DNA from: Chromatiales bacterium
GTDB lineage: Bacteria; Pseudomonadota; Gammaproteobacteria; Chromatiales; Chromatiaceae
Direction: 5' to 3'
Assembly: GCA_022360905.1 (NCBI GenBank)
Contig: JAKSBX010000278.1
Location: 1 to 64,000, forward strand
DNA length: 64,000 bases
Part shown: in pieces, positions 20,127 through 28,885 of the stretch
How positions within the stretch are numbered: position 1 is the stretch's first letter
How the letters are laid out: every line of letters begins with the position of its first letter
The notes under the pieces: model-generated
What the model saw: the letters and a program-made list of their open reading frames with translations, nothing else
Told to the model about the DNA's origin: nothing
The model's database searches: none
Translations under genes and position numbers: made by a program

Positions 20127-21083
20127 ATGAATTTTGCAACACGTGCACAATCCTATCTGGATGGATGGGTCGGTGAGAAGAGTGCCCCCAAATGGTTGGA
20201 GGGCTTCGTCAGCAATCAACTGCCCATGCTTGTTGCCATTCTATTGATCCTACTGATCAGTTGGCGTGCGGCTGAGCTGACCTGGGGATTGATTCCAGTA
20301 CCGGATGTACCCTATCACCGCCCCCCGACCGCTACTCAGCAAGCTTCCTCTTCAGAGTCAGCCCCAAGCGACGATGCGCGACTCTCCAAGGTCTCGGATC
20401 TGCATCTGTTCGGTAAAGCCGGAGCCGTGGTAAAGCCGAAGAAAGTCGACAAAAAGGCACCGGAAACCCGTCTGAATCTGACTTTGCACGGGGTATTCGT
20501 TGCAGATCTGCCGGAAAATGGTGCGGCAATCATCGCTAAGGGTTCAACCCAGAAATACCACAAAGTGGGCAGTGCGGTGATGTCCGGTGTCACTTTGCAG
20601 GCGGTCTATACAGACCGGGTGGTACTGCTGAGAAAGGGGCAATCCGAGGTATTGCGTTTTCCCAAGGTGAAAAACGATAGTGCCCCGCCAAAACGAAGAG
20701 CCGGAAAATCCGCGAAACGAACTGTCAGTGCCAAAGATAATTTTGGTCCTGGCCCAAGAGGTGTATCCCGTAATCCCAATCTCAGTAAATATCGGGATAT
20801 GTTGAAACAGGAGCCCTTGAAGGTTTTCGAGTATGTCAGATTTGTGCCGGTCAAATCCCGTGACGGTATGAAAGGCTATCGAATCCTGCCGCAGAAGAAC
20901 CGGGAACTCTACAACCAACTCGGGGTGAGACCCTCAGACCTGGTTACCGCGGTCAATGGCGTGCCGCTGACCAATGACAAGGAGGCGATGAAACTGATGG
21001 ATCAGCTGAAAGATGCCTCAAACCTTCAAGTGGATATCATCCGTAACGGTCAGAGCCGTACCTTGAGTTTCGATCTCAATTAG
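20127..21083 (+). CDS. gspC: Type II secretion protein GspC-like, without neighbouring gsp genes
   Basis: 318 residues with GspC architecture: a short cytoplasmic N terminus, a transmembrane helix at about 34-54 (LPMLVAILLILLISW), a periplasmic homology region at about 90-180 (LSKVSDLHLFGK and LNLTLHGVFV), a basic linker, and a PDZ domain at about 235-317 (LGVRPSDLVTAVNGVPLTND). GspC links the inner-membrane platform to the secretin GspD. No gspD-N genes are in the window, although gspC usually heads such an operon, so it is an orphan here. It ends just before a family-2 repeat. Confidence 0.85.
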   Translation: MNFATRAQSYLDGWVGEKSAPKWLEGFVSNQLPMLVAILLILLISWRAAELTWGLIPVPDVPYHRPPTATQQASSSESAPSDDARLSKVSDLHLFGKAGAVVKPKKVDKKAPETRLNLTLHGVFVADLPENGAAIIAKGSTQKYHKVGSAVMSGVTLQAVYTDRVVLLRKGQSEVLRFPKVKNDSAPPKRRAGKSAKRTVSAKDNFGPGPRGVSRNPNLSKYRDMLKQEPLKVFEYVRFVPVKSRDGMKGYRILPQKNRELYNQLGVRPSDLVTAVNGVPLTNDKEAMKLMDQLKDASNLQVDIIRNGQSRTLSFDLN

Positions 21084-21097
21084 TTTTTTAATCATCT

Positions 21098-21161
21098 AGC
21101 CGCGAATGGACGCAAAGCACCGCCAATAGACGCTAATGATTCATTGCGTGTGCTCGCGGCT
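21098..21161. repeat. Family-2 dispersed repeat with perfect 8-bp inverted ends
   Basis: The element begins AGCCGCGA (21098-21105) and ends TCGCGGCT (21154-21161), which are exact reverse complements. The interior, with GGACGCAAAGCACCGCCAAT, is related to the copies at 4005-4147 and 25290-25458. This 64-bp copy is the most compact. It separates gspC from the convergent DUF971-MoaD gene. Confidence 0.6.
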
Positions 21162-21192
21162 CGAATTAAAGGTTACACCGCGGCAGTAGTGG

Positions 21193-21831
21193 TCAGATAT
21201 CGGGTGTTGCCGGAGGCGTTGGCTGGTTAGGCACCAGCGCCACTTCGTCACCATCATCCAGGCGGGTGAACATCTCGGCAAACTGCTTGTTTACAGTGGG
21301 GCGCAGCAATGCCTCGTCGAATACAGGCGCCAGCTCGGGCCGCCGCATTCTCAACAGCTTAAGCAATTCGGCAATAGTCGTAACTGACTGTGGCAGTTGT
21401 ATCTCCTCCGACTCTTTACCGGTTTTATTGGCCAACCAGGCGAAGTAGAAGAGTTTTACGGTTCGATCCTGCTGATCATTTTCTTGACGTTGATAGCCCA
21501 AGGTTTCGAGCTTCGCTAAGTAGTTCTGCCAGTTTTCCTGATATTTACTGCCGAGCTTATAGAGGGTCTCCCAGGAGTAGATCCCGGTGTCATGGCCGTC
21601 ATCGAACACCAGACGGACGGCATATTGCCCCTGAGGCTCGATTTTTTCGATGTTGACAGACTCCTTGCCGGTAACCGGGGTGTCGCTTGCCTTGACCTCT
21701 GCCGCTGTGGAAAAAACTCGCAGATACTCACAAGGGAGTTCGAAATTGCTGCCATCTGAGAATCGCAGCGCCAGCAGTCGCGTCTTGCGGTGCAAATTGA
21801 TTTCGACAGGGATCGGGCTCTCAGTTGTCAT
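21193..21831 (-). CDS. DUF971 domain fused to a MoaD/ThiS-like domain
   Basis: 212 residues in one frame. Residues about 8-98 look like DUF971 (the gamma-butyrobetaine-hydroxylase-like N-terminal domain): INLHRKTRLLALRFSDG, ELPCEYLRVFS and VRLVFDDGHDTGIYSWETLYKLG are typical, but with no oxygenase attached. Residues about 122-202 look like a MoaD-type beta-grasp protein: KLFYFAWLANKTGKESEEI, then VNKQFAEMFTRLDDGDEVALVP. MoaD and ThiS normally end in Gly-Gly, which is thiocarboxylated; this one continues to NQPTPPATPDI with no Gly-Gly, so ordinary sulfur-carrier chemistry is unlikely. DUF971 is linked to iron-sulfur proteins in other contexts. The role is unknown. Confidence 0.8.
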   Translation of the reverse strand: MTTESPIPVEINLHRKTRLLALRFSDGSNFELPCEYLRVFSTAAEVKASDTPVTGKESVNIEKIEPQGQYAVRLVFDDGHDTGIYSWETLYKLGSKYQENWQNYLAKLETLGYQRQENDQQDRTVKLFYFAWLANKTGKESEEIQLPQSVTTIAELLKLLRMRRPELAPVFDEALLRPTVNKQFAEMFTRLDDGDEVALVPNQPTPPATPDI

Positions 21832-21941
21832 TTTGTCTGCCAGGGATTGATCAAGGGTCAGGGATCATGTCACAGAATGGCTTGCTGCTTCAACTTGGTC
21901 GATATCGGAACCATGGGTTTTTCCGCCTGAGACCGCTTCTC

Positions 21942-22790
21942 TCAGCGCTTACCCCCGCCGGATACCTTGAGCAGCACCCGGTCCATGCCCCGATTGGTCA
22001 ATACGCGACGCAACATACCAAACAGGTAGGTAGGGAAGGTGACCGGATAGCGGATCTTGGGTCTTGGGCTTTCAAGGGCATGAATCACTTTTTTCAAAAC
22101 CGCCTCTGCTGGCAGTGTGAATGGGGTCGCCGGTCCCTCTTTACGAAGCCGCTCAAGCATCGACTGGTAGTAGGCTCTGTGTGCCGATTTCTCCGGATCG
22201 ATATTTTTTTGCCACATCGCCAGGGCATTGTCGCGAAACCGGCTCTCAATGGGACCTGGTTCAATGAGTGAGACCTTGATGCCGGATTCTGCCAACTCCA
22301 TACGCAGTGTGTCCGTCAGCCCCTCCAGAGCGTATTTGCTGGCCACATAGGCACCCCGATAGGGTAGGGTCATGAAGCCGAGGATCGAACTGTTCTGAAT
22401 GATTCTCCCTGTTTGCTGAGCTCGCATGACCGGTATCACCCGGCAGGTCAGGTCGTGCCAACCAAAGAAATTGGTCTCGAATTGTTCACGTAATACCTCA
22501 ACGCTCAAGTCCTCCACCGCACCAACCTGGCCGTAGGCGCCATTGTTGAACAGGGCGTAGAGTGTTCCGCCCGTATCCTCCAGCACCTGTTCAAGCGTGT
22601 TTGCGATACTCTCACTATCGGTCAGGTCAAGTCTGAATGACTTGAACCCCTGTTGCTGAAGCATGCTGACGTCATCCGCCTTTCGTGCACTGGTATATAC
22701 CGCATAGCCACGCTCCTTCAAGCCTTTGGCGACACACAGACCGATGCCGCTGGAGCAGCCGGTGATCAGTATGCTTTTGTAATCTGTCAT
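21942..22790 (-). CDS. Short-chain dehydrogenase/reductase
   Basis: 282 residues from the ATG at 22790, which gives the typical start MTDYKSILITGCSSGIG; an ATG six codons earlier is possible. It is a classical SDR: the TGCSSGIG cofactor loop, NNGAYG (NNAG-like), the catalytic Ser in IIQNSSILGF and the YVASKYALEGL (YxxxK) motif. The C-terminal extension (SPRPKIRYPVTFPTYLFGMLRRVLTNRGMDRVLLK) is seen in SDRs annotated as membrane-associated or lipid-related. The substrate is not evident. Confidence 0.9.
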   Translation of the reverse strand: MTDYKSILITGCSSGIGLCVAKGLKERGYAVYTSARKADDVSMLQQQGFKSFRLDLTDSESIANTLEQVLEDTGGTLYALFNNGAYGQVGAVEDLSVEVLREQFETNFFGWHDLTCRVIPVMRAQQTGRIIQNSSILGFMTLPYRGAYVASKYALEGLTDTLRMELAESGIKVSLIEPGPIESRFRDNALAMWQKNIDPEKSAHRAYYQSMLERLRKEGPATPFTLPAEAVLKKVIHALESPRPKIRYPVTFPTYLFGMLRRVLTNRGMDRVLLKVSGGGKR

Positions 22791-22985
22791 GGTTATGACC
22801 AACTCCATTTTATGGTTATTTAACCGGGTAAAAACCAGCTTATCAGACTCAATCAGGAATTAAAGTTTGTCTCGATCTGAACGCTAAACCAAACAGATTA
22901 AATGTTCAGAGACAAATCTCAACAACCCAGATTGAAATTTGTTCTCAACTAGAAATAACAGCAACGAGGTTTCGGAGAAAACTAG

Positions 22986-23744
22986 GTGGACATTGCGACA
23001 TTGGTTGGTCTATTAGGCGGTTTTGGCATTATCATCGGCGCAATTGCTTCTGGTGGCGACGTAATGCTGTTTGTTAATGTTCCCTCGCTGCTGATTGTTG
23101 TGGGTGGTACCTTCATGGTGACACTCATGCAGGTCTCCTTAGGCGATTTTTTAGGCTCGTTCAGCATCGGTATGAAGGCCTTCTTCTATAAGACCGACGA
23201 CCCCAAAAAACTTATAGAAGAAGCCGTCGAGCTGGCTGATATTGCCAGAAAAAACGGCCTGTTGGCTCTGGAGGGCCAGGAAATATCCAACACTTTTCTC
23301 AAGCAGGGGATCGGGCTTTGTGTGGATGGACACGATCCGGTGCTGGTCAACAAATTGCTCACCAAGGATATCAATTTGACCATTCAGCGTCATGAGGTGG
23401 GCCAGACCATGTTCAAGAATATGGCTGTCATGGCGCCGGCTATGGGCATGATCGGTACACTGGTTGGATTGGTACAAATGTTGGCGAACATGTCTGATCC
23501 CGCCAGTATCGGTCCTGCGATGGCGGTCGCTCTGTTGACTACTCTTTATGGTGCTGTTATCGCGAATGCCTTCGCAACACCGATGTCGGAAAAACTGGCT
23601 CGAGCCAGTTCGATGGAGAAGACCAACAAGTCGTTGATTATTGAAACCATCTCCGGTATTCAGGAGGGTATGAATCCACGGGTACTGGAGCAGCTTCTGA
23701 GTACCTATCTGCCCACCGGTAAGCGTCCTGTACAGGAAGTTTGA
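22986..23744 (+). CDS. pomA: Flagellar motor stator, MotA/PomA type
   Basis: 252 residues starting at GTG 22986. It has four transmembrane helices with the MotA/TolQ/ExbB fold: the N-terminal pair (VGLLGGFGIIIGAIASGG and VPSLLIVVGGTFMVTLM) and the C-terminal pair (NMAVMAPAMGMIGTLVGLVQML and AMAVALLTTLYGAVIANAFA). The lack of the long MotA insert and overall likeness to Vibrio PomA suggest sodium coupling; that is inference. It forms the ion channel with PomB. pomB starts right after its stop codon and a PilZ protein follows. Confidence 0.93.
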   Translation: MDIATLVGLLGGFGIIIGAIASGGDVMLFVNVPSLLIVVGGTFMVTLMQVSLGDFLGSFSIGMKAFFYKTDDPKKLIEEAVELADIARKNGLLALEGQEISNTFLKQGIGLCVDGHDPVLVNKLLTKDINLTIQRHEVGQTMFKNMAVMAPAMGMIGTLVGLVQMLANMSDPASIGPAMAVALLTTLYGAVIANAFATPMSEKLARASSMEKTNKSLIIETISGIQEGMNPRVLEQLLSTYLPTGKRPVQEV

Positions 23745-23746
23745 GG

Positions 23747-24640
23747 ATGGCGGACGAGTGCCCCAAATGTCCTCAGGGGTTACCCCCATGGCTGGCGACA
23801 TTTGCCGATCTGATGTCACTGCTGATGTGCTTCTTCGTTCTGCTGCTCTCATTTGCCGAGGTGGACGCACAACGCTTCAAGAAGATGGCCGAATCGATGA
23901 AGGATGCCTTTGGTGTGCAGCGGGAGGTTCCTGCGGTGGAGATCGTCAAGGGAACCAGCGTGATCATGCAGGAGTTCAGTCCCGGTAAACCGGAGCCTTC
24001 GCCCATCGAGGACATTCGACAGATCACCAGTGATCTGGAGCAGGAGCATCTTGACCGGGAAGACCATGATGCCACTAAAGATGTGGATGAAGCCAAGGCA
24101 GCGATGCAGGCCGAGCTGGAGCGGGAGGTGCAAGCTCAGGCTGAAGAGCTTCAGGAGATGCTCGAGACCCAGATCAGCGAAGGCCTGATCGATGTGGTGA
24201 CAGAGTCGACCAACATCATCATTCGTATCCAGGAGAAAGGGTCATTCCCCTCCGGCAGAGCCAATCTGAATCCGGATTTCTTTGAAGTCATCTCAAAAAT
24301 CACTGAAGTGATCGCCACAACACCGGGCAAGATCATTGTTGCCGGGCATACGGACAACATCCCGATTTCCACCAAACGTTTCCGCTCCAACTGGGAGCTC
24401 TCATCAGCCCGGGCCGTGACGGTTGTACATGCCATGTTGAGCAATGCATCAATCGAGGAAGAGCGGTTTCTTGTCCAGGGTTTTGCAGATTCCCAACCCC
24501 TGGTGGACAATGACACCGCTGAGAATCGGGCTCATAACAGACGGGTTGAGCTGGTGATCAGGCGTGGTGAAGATGTTGAACTCGAAGCTGAACTTGAAGC
24601 TGAACTCGAAGCCGAACCGACTGCAACCCTTGAGGAATAA
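23747..24640 (+). CDS. pomB: Flagellar motor stator, MotB/PomB type
   Basis: 297 residues from the ATG at 23747 (an in-frame TTG two codons earlier overlaps the pomA stop). The N-terminal helix LPPWLATFADLMSLLMCFFVLLLSFAEVD carries the ion-binding Asp of MotB/PomB. A plug/linker region with coiled-coil character follows, then an OmpA-like peptidoglycan-binding domain at about 165-275 (IIVAGHTDNIPIS, NWELSSARAVTVV, NRRVELVI). The C terminus has an LEAELEAELEAE acidic repeat. Its partner is PomA directly upstream. Confidence 0.94.
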   Translation: MADECPKCPQGLPPWLATFADLMSLLMCFFVLLLSFAEVDAQRFKKMAESMKDAFGVQREVPAVEIVKGTSVIMQEFSPGKPEPSPIEDIRQITSDLEQEHLDREDHDATKDVDEAKAAMQAELEREVQAQAEELQEMLETQISEGLIDVVTESTNIIIRIQEKGSFPSGRANLNPDFFEVISKITEVIATTPGKIIVAGHTDNIPISTKRFRSNWELSSARAVTVVHAMLSNASIEEERFLVQGFADSQPLVDNDTAENRAHNRRVELVIRRGEDVELEAELEAELEAEPTATLEE

Positions 24641-24655
24641 ATAGGAGCCAGACCG

Positions 24656-25279
24656 ATGTCTATCGATGATCAGGAAAAAATTCAGGATGAGCGCAGGGAG
24701 TTTTTCCGAATAGACGATTCGATCCGGGTGAGTTACCGGGTGATCCCGGCGGCGGAGATCCCCACCAGCGTTGACGAGCAGTTAAGGGCCGGGGAGCGGT
24801 TTACCGTTATGACCCGTCTGCAGGAGATCAGCCAGCACCTGTCTGCCTCAATGCACCGTATTGAGCAGCGGGATACCGATGTCGCCGACTATCTGAAGGC
24901 GCTGGATGAAAAGATCAACCTGCTGGGCCGCAGTTTCCTGACGGAAGCCCGGGAACTGCTCGATCGGCCCTCCCAGCAGGTCAATCTGAGTGCCGGCGGC
25001 TTGGCGATGGATATCACCGAAACGGTGGAAATAGGCTCCAAGGTAGAAGTTAAGATGCTGTTACTGCCCTCATTTTCCGGTCTGCTGGCGTATGGCGAGG
25101 TAGTTGGTATCGAGCCATCTGACGGAGAGCATGAGGGTTACCCTTACCATGTGCGGATCAATTTCACCATGATTCGGGGTTCGGATCAGGATGCGCTGAT
25201 CAGACACATTACCCGTCGGCAGGGAGAGATGCTGAGACACCGTCGAGAAATGAAGGAGCTGGAAGAGGACGGTTCCTGA
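24656..25279 (+). CDS. PilZ-domain protein with helical insert, in the stator operon
   Basis: 207 residues. A c-di-GMP-binding RxxxR motif is near the N terminus (ERREFFRIDD, Arg14 and Arg18) and the NxSxxG motif at about 110-115 (NLSAGG), followed by beta strands typical of PilZ (IGSKVEVKMLLLPSFSGLLAYGEVVGIEP). In canonical PilZ domains these motifs lie roughly 20-30 residues apart. Here about 90 residues separate them, filled by predicted helix (TRLQEISQHLSASMHRIEQRDTD and on). It starts 15 bp after pomB. By position it could be a c-di-GMP-dependent brake or adaptor on the stators, as YcgR is in enterics; that is inference. Confidence 0.85.
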   Translation: MSIDDQEKIQDERREFFRIDDSIRVSYRVIPAAEIPTSVDEQLRAGERFTVMTRLQEISQHLSASMHRIEQRDTDVADYLKALDEKINLLGRSFLTEARELLDRPSQQVNLSAGGLAMDITETVEIGSKVEVKMLLLPSFSGLLAYGEVVGIEPSDGEHEGYPYHVRINFTMIRGSDQDALIRHITRRQGEMLRHRREMKELEEDGS

Positions 25280-25289
25280 AGGTGATTTT

Positions 25290-25458
25290 TCCGCAAATGA
25301 ACGCGAATTACCGCAAAATCGCGCATATTGGATTAGTGTCATCAGACCCTAATACTATTTCCAGTTTTTAGCGCTGAAAAACGCTCAAATACCCACAAAC
25401 CCGATTCTGATTCTTCTGATTCGCGCCAATTCGCGGTGCTTGGCGTCCGTTTGTGGCT
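25290..25458. repeat. Composite: family-2 repeat interrupted by a family-1 arm
   Basis: The 326-bp spacer between the PilZ gene and the zinc-ribbon gene is mostly repeat. A family-2 left half (CCGCAAATGAACGCGAATTA...) spans about 25290-25322 and its right half (GATTCGCGCCAATTCGCGGT...) about 25418-25458. Between them, 25321-25353 reads as a family-1 right arm (GGATTAGTGTCATCAGACCC). The arrangement suggests one repeat inserted into, or recombined with, another. No reading frame or promoter of note is seen. Confidence 0.55.
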
Positions 25459-25605
25459 AAAAGCCCTTATTCATTTCCATGGTCAAGCTTAGGATTTAAA
25501 CGGCCTTGATTATTAGTCTGTCGTTCCCAATATGGTAGGATTCAGCAGTTCCGGGCGGCTGGGCCAGACTCAGCCGTCTAATCCGAATATTGAGGAAGCA
25601 CGAAA

Positions 25606-25866
25606 ATGCCGATTTACGAGTATCGTTGCCAGGCCTGTGACCATGAGTTGGAGGCGATGCAGAAGATGAGCGATGACCCCCTGACCGAATGTCCCGAATG
25701 CAAACAGGAGAGTCTTAAAAAGCTGATCTCAGCCGCCGGATTTCGCCTCAAGGGAAGTGGCTGGTATGAGACGGATTTCAAGGGCGGCAACAAGAAGAAT
25801 GTCCACGATAGCGGAAAATCAGAAAGTAAATCAAAGAGTTGTGGCGGCGGTTCTTGCGGCTGCTGA
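25606..25866 (+). CDS. FmdB-family zinc-ribbon protein
   Basis: 86 residues. The N-terminal MPIYEYRCQACDHELEAMQKMSDDPLTECPECK is the FmdB (Pfam CxxC_CXXC_SSSS) zinc ribbon with two CxxC pairs. The end is a low-complexity Lys/Ser stretch closing with SCGGGSCGC. The family is named after a putative regulator of formamidase, but its role is unknown in most bacteria. A GAGGAAG ribosome binding site precedes the ATG. It lies upstream of DUF502 and aspS, a common arrangement in proteobacteria. Confidence 0.9.
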   Translation: MPIYEYRCQACDHELEAMQKMSDDPLTECPECKQESLKKLISAAGFRLKGSGWYETDFKGGNKKNVHDSGKSESKSKSCGGGSCGC

Positions 25867-25886
25867 CACCACTTGTGGATCTTTGA

Positions 25887-26513
25887 ATGACATACTTACG
25901 TCGTTACCTGGTAGCCGGTCTGCTGGTCTGGTTGCCGCTTGGGGCGAGCTATTTGGTGGTCAGTCTGCTGGTGGATTGGATGGATCGCAGTCTGCTGCTG
26001 TTGCCACAAGCCTACCGCCCGGAAAATCTGCTGGGATTTCACGTCCCGGGTTTGGGCGTGGTGCTCTCCCTGGTGATTCTGTTCATCACCGGTTTGGTGG
26101 CGGCCAATCTGTTTGGCCGTCGCCTGGTGAAACTGTGGGAGGCGCTGGTCTCCCGCATACCGCTGGTCAGGTCTGTCTATTCCGCGGTCAAACAGCTGGT
26201 GGAGACGATGTTTGCCGACAATGGCAGGTCGTTCCGTAAAGTTGTGCTGGTCGAGTTTCCCCGACGGGGTCTCTGGACCCTGGCCTTTCTCACCAATGAG
26301 GAGAGTGGTCCGATCCAGGAGGCGCTTGGGCGCGAACTGGTGAGTGTCTACATTCCCACCACACCCAACCCCACGGGGGGCTATTTCGTGCTTCTGCCCA
26401 AGGAGGAAGTACGGGAGTTGGAGATGAGTGTGGATGACGGATTGAAGATGTTGCTCTCGATGGGAGCGGTAAACTCGACCTCCGGGCTTGCAGAGGTGCA
26501 AGCCAAGCCGTAA
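25887..26513 (+). CDS. DUF502 membrane protein
   Basis: 208 residues. There are two N-terminal transmembrane helices (YLVAGLLVWLPLGASYLVVSLLV near 6-28 and VVLSLVILFITGLVAANLFG near 55-75), then the DUF502 core: LVSRIPLVRSVYSAVKQLVETMF, VLVEFPRRGLWTLAFLTNE and VYIPTTPNPTGGYFVLLPKEEV. The function of DUF502 is not established. It sits between the FmdB-type gene (20 bp) and aspS (48 bp), so all three may be co-transcribed. Confidence 0.92.
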   Translation: MTYLRRYLVAGLLVWLPLGASYLVVSLLVDWMDRSLLLLPQAYRPENLLGFHVPGLGVVLSLVILFITGLVAANLFGRRLVKLWEALVSRIPLVRSVYSAVKQLVETMFADNGRSFRKVVLVEFPRRGLWTLAFLTNEESGPIQEALGRELVSVYIPTTPNPTGGYFVLLPKEEVRELEMSVDDGLKMLLSMGAVNSTSGLAEVQAKP

Positions 26514-26561
26514 CATTCCCGCTTTTTAGCCGTTGCAGCGAAATCTCACAGGATAATACCC

Positions 26562-28349
26562 ATGCGCAGTCATTATTGTGGACAAATCAATAGCTCCCAT
26601 ATCGACCAGGAGGTTGAAATTTGTGGATGGGTGCATCGCCGTCGTGATCATGGCGGGGTGATTTTTATCGACCTGCGTGACCGTGAAGGCCTGGTGCAGG
26701 TAGTTTACGATCCGGATCTGCCGGAGATTTTCTCCATTGCAGAGCAGGTACGTAACGAGTTTGTGCTGCGTGTCAGGGGGCGAGTCAGGGCCAGGCCTGA
26801 AGGTACTGTCAACAAAGACCTGCCCACCGGCGAGATCGAAATCCTCGGGCTTGAGCTGGAAGTGCTGAACCGTTCAGATACACCACCGTTTCAGCTCGAT
26901 GAGCATGAGAAGGCCTCTGAAGAGATCCGCCTGCGCTATCGCTATATCGATCTGCGTCGTCCTGAGATGCTGGAGAAGATCCGTGTGCGTGCCCAGGTGA
27001 CCAAATCCCTGCGTCGTTTTCTCGAAGATCAGGGTTTCATGGATATCGAGACACCGATGTTGACCAAAGCAACCCCGGAAGGGGCCCGGGACTACCTGGT
27101 GCCGAGCCGCACCCATCCGGGTGAGTTTTTTGCACTGCCTCAGTCACCCCAGCTGTTCAAGCAGCTGTTGATGATGTCCGGTATGGACCGCTACTACCAG
27201 ATTGTACGCTGTTTCCGTGATGAGGATCTGCGTGCCGACCGTCAGCCGGAATTCACCCAACTCGATATCGAGACCTCGTTCATGAGTGAGGATGAGATTC
27301 TGCAACTCAATGAAGAGATGATTCGTCAGCTCTACAAAGAGGTCCTGGATGTCGACCTGCCGAATCCATTTCCACGCATGAGCTACGATGAGGCCATCTC
27401 CCGCTTCGGTTCTGACCGTCCCGATCTGCGGGTTCCCCTGGAGCTTGTCGATCTGGGTGATCTGATGCAATCGGTGGAGTTCAAAGTCTTTTCCGGCCCC
27501 GCCAAGGATGCCAAAGGCCGGGTGGCGGCCATGATGGTGCCCGGCGGTAGTGCCTTGAGCCGTAAACAGATCGATGAATATACCAAGTACGTGGCGATCT
27601 ACGGTGCCAAAGGGCTGGCCTATATCAAAGTCAATGAACTGGCCAAGGGCATTGAGGGTCTGCAGTCGCCGATTCTCAAATTCCTGCCGGATGAGGTGGT
27701 GAATGCGATCCTGGAACGCACCGCGGCCAAGGATGGGGATCTGATCTTCTTCGGTGCGGACAAGGCCCATGTGGTCAACGAAGCTCTCGGTGCGTTGCGC
27801 GTCAAGGTGGGTCAGGATATGGAGCTGATGCAGGGCGAGTGGCGACCCTTGTGGGTTGTCGATTTCCCAATGTTCGAGTGGGATGACAACCACGATCGTT
27901 GGACTCCGCTACACCATCCTTTCACCTCGCCCAAGCTGGATCAGCTGGAACTGCTTGAGAGTGACCCTGGCGCCTGTAAATCCCGTGCCTATGACATGGT
28001 GATGAATGGTGTTGAGCTGGGTGGTGGTTCGATTCGTATTCACCAGCAGGACGTGCAGCATAAGATCTTCCAACTGCTGGAGATCAGTGATGAAGAGGCG
28101 GAGGAGAAGTTCGGTTTTCTGCTCAATGCTCTGAAATTCGGTTGTCCTCCCCATGGGGGATTGGCATTCGGTCTCGATCGTCTGGTCATGCTGCTGACCG
28201 GTTCCTCCTCGATTCGTGAGGTGATGGCTTTTCCGAAGACCCAGACCGCGGCCTGCATGCTCACCTCAGCGCCATCGGAAGTGGCGCCGGATCAATTACG
28301 GGAGCTCTCCATTCGAGTGCGTAAACCGGCGGCAGAAGAGGGGGCTTAG
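26562..28349 (+). CDS. aspS: Aspartyl-tRNA synthetase
   Basis: 595 residues, the bacterial class IIb form. Order: an N-terminal OB-fold anticodon-binding domain (about 1-110, with [31 protein letters not shown]), a catalytic domain with motif 2 ([23 protein letters not shown]), a bacterial GAD insertion (about 285-420) and motif 3 near the end ([13 protein letters not shown]). It charges tRNA-Asp, possibly also tRNA-Asn if the organism uses the amidotransferase route; sequence alone does not decide this. nudB follows 41 bp later. Confidence 0.98.
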   Translation: MRSHYCGQINSSHIDQEVEICGWVHRRRDHGGVIFIDLRDREGLVQVVYDPDLPEIFSIAEQVRNEFVLRVRGRVRARPEGTVNKDLPTGEIEILGLELEVLNRSDTPPFQLDEHEKASEEIRLRYRYIDLRRPEMLEKIRVRAQVTKSLRRFLEDQGFMDIETPMLTKATPEGARDYLVPSRTHPGEFFALPQSPQLFKQLLMMSGMDRYYQIVRCFRDEDLRADRQPEFTQLDIETSFMSEDEILQLNEEMIRQLYKEVLDVDLPNPFPRMSYDEAISRFGSDRPDLRVPLELVDLGDLMQSVEFKVFSGPAKDAKGRVAAMMVPGGSALSRKQIDEYTKYVAIYGAKGLAYIKVNELAKGIEGLQSPILKFLPDEVVNAILERTAAKDGDLIFFGADKAHVVNEALGALRVKVGQDMELMQGEWRPLWVVDFPMFEWDDNHDRWTPLHHPFTSPKLDQLELLESDPGACKSRAYDMVMNGVELGGGSIRIHQQDVQHKIFQLLEISDEEAEEKFGFLLNALKFGCPPHGGLAFGLDRLVMLLTGSSSIREVMAFPKTQTAACMLTSAPSEVAPDQLRELSIRVRKPAAEEGA

Positions 28350-28390
28350 CACGCACTGCCGGTCTAAGTGCTCGCGGATCAAGCAGAGAA

Positions 28391-28846
28391 ATGCCGGGCG
28401 GATCCTACAAGCGGCCAGAGTCGGTACTGGTTGTGGTCTACACCCTCGCTGATGAGGTGCTGATGATGCGCCGGGTTCGGCCGAAACACTTCTGGCAATC
28501 GGTCACCGGCAGTCTGGAGTGGGGAGAGTCAGCCAGGCAGGCGGCCCGCCGGGAACTCTATGAGGAGACCGGTATCATGGCCGGCAATCGATTGATCGAT
28601 CTACACCAGCAGGTCAATTTTCCAATTCTGCCTGCCTGGCGTAGCCGTTACGCCGCGACAGCCCATACCAACAAAGAGCACTGGTTTGGTCTGCAGCTGC
28701 CAAGTCGTCGAATCCCAAGACTGCAGGCGGATGAGCACAGTGAATACCGTTGGGTCTCATCTGACCAGGCCCTGCGGTTGGCCAGTTCATGGACCAATCG
28801 CAAGGCCATTCGCTATCTGCTGACTGGCCGTTCTCCCAATTATTAA
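28391..28846 (+). CDS. nudB: Dihydroneopterin triphosphate diphosphatase (Nudix)
   Basis: 151 residues with one Nudix domain. The box is GSLEWGESARQAARRELYEETGI, an intact G-x5-E-x7-REUxEExG. The start YKRPESVLVVVYTLADEVLMMRRVRPKHFWQSVTGSLEWGE is characteristic of NudB, which removes pyrophosphate from dihydroneopterin triphosphate in folate synthesis. The aspS-nudB arrangement recurs in gammaproteobacteria and supports the call. Confidence 0.92.
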   Translation: MPGGSYKRPESVLVVVYTLADEVLMMRRVRPKHFWQSVTGSLEWGESARQAARRELYEETGIMAGNRLIDLHQQVNFPILPAWRSRYAATAHTNKEHWFGLQLPSRRIPRLQADEHSEYRWVSSDQALRLASSWTNRKAIRYLLTGRSPNY

Positions 28847-28885
28847 CCTATTTAAGGTGCCGGGTTACCAGGGCCAGTTAACACT

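Noticed and set aside
21825..22271. Plus-strand frame of 148 codons opposite the SDR gene
   Set aside because: Shadow of the well-supported SDR on the other strand.
27144..27893. Long minus-strand frame (249 codons) within aspS
   Set aside because: His/Gln-rich antisense translation of a conserved aspS region; shadow frame.
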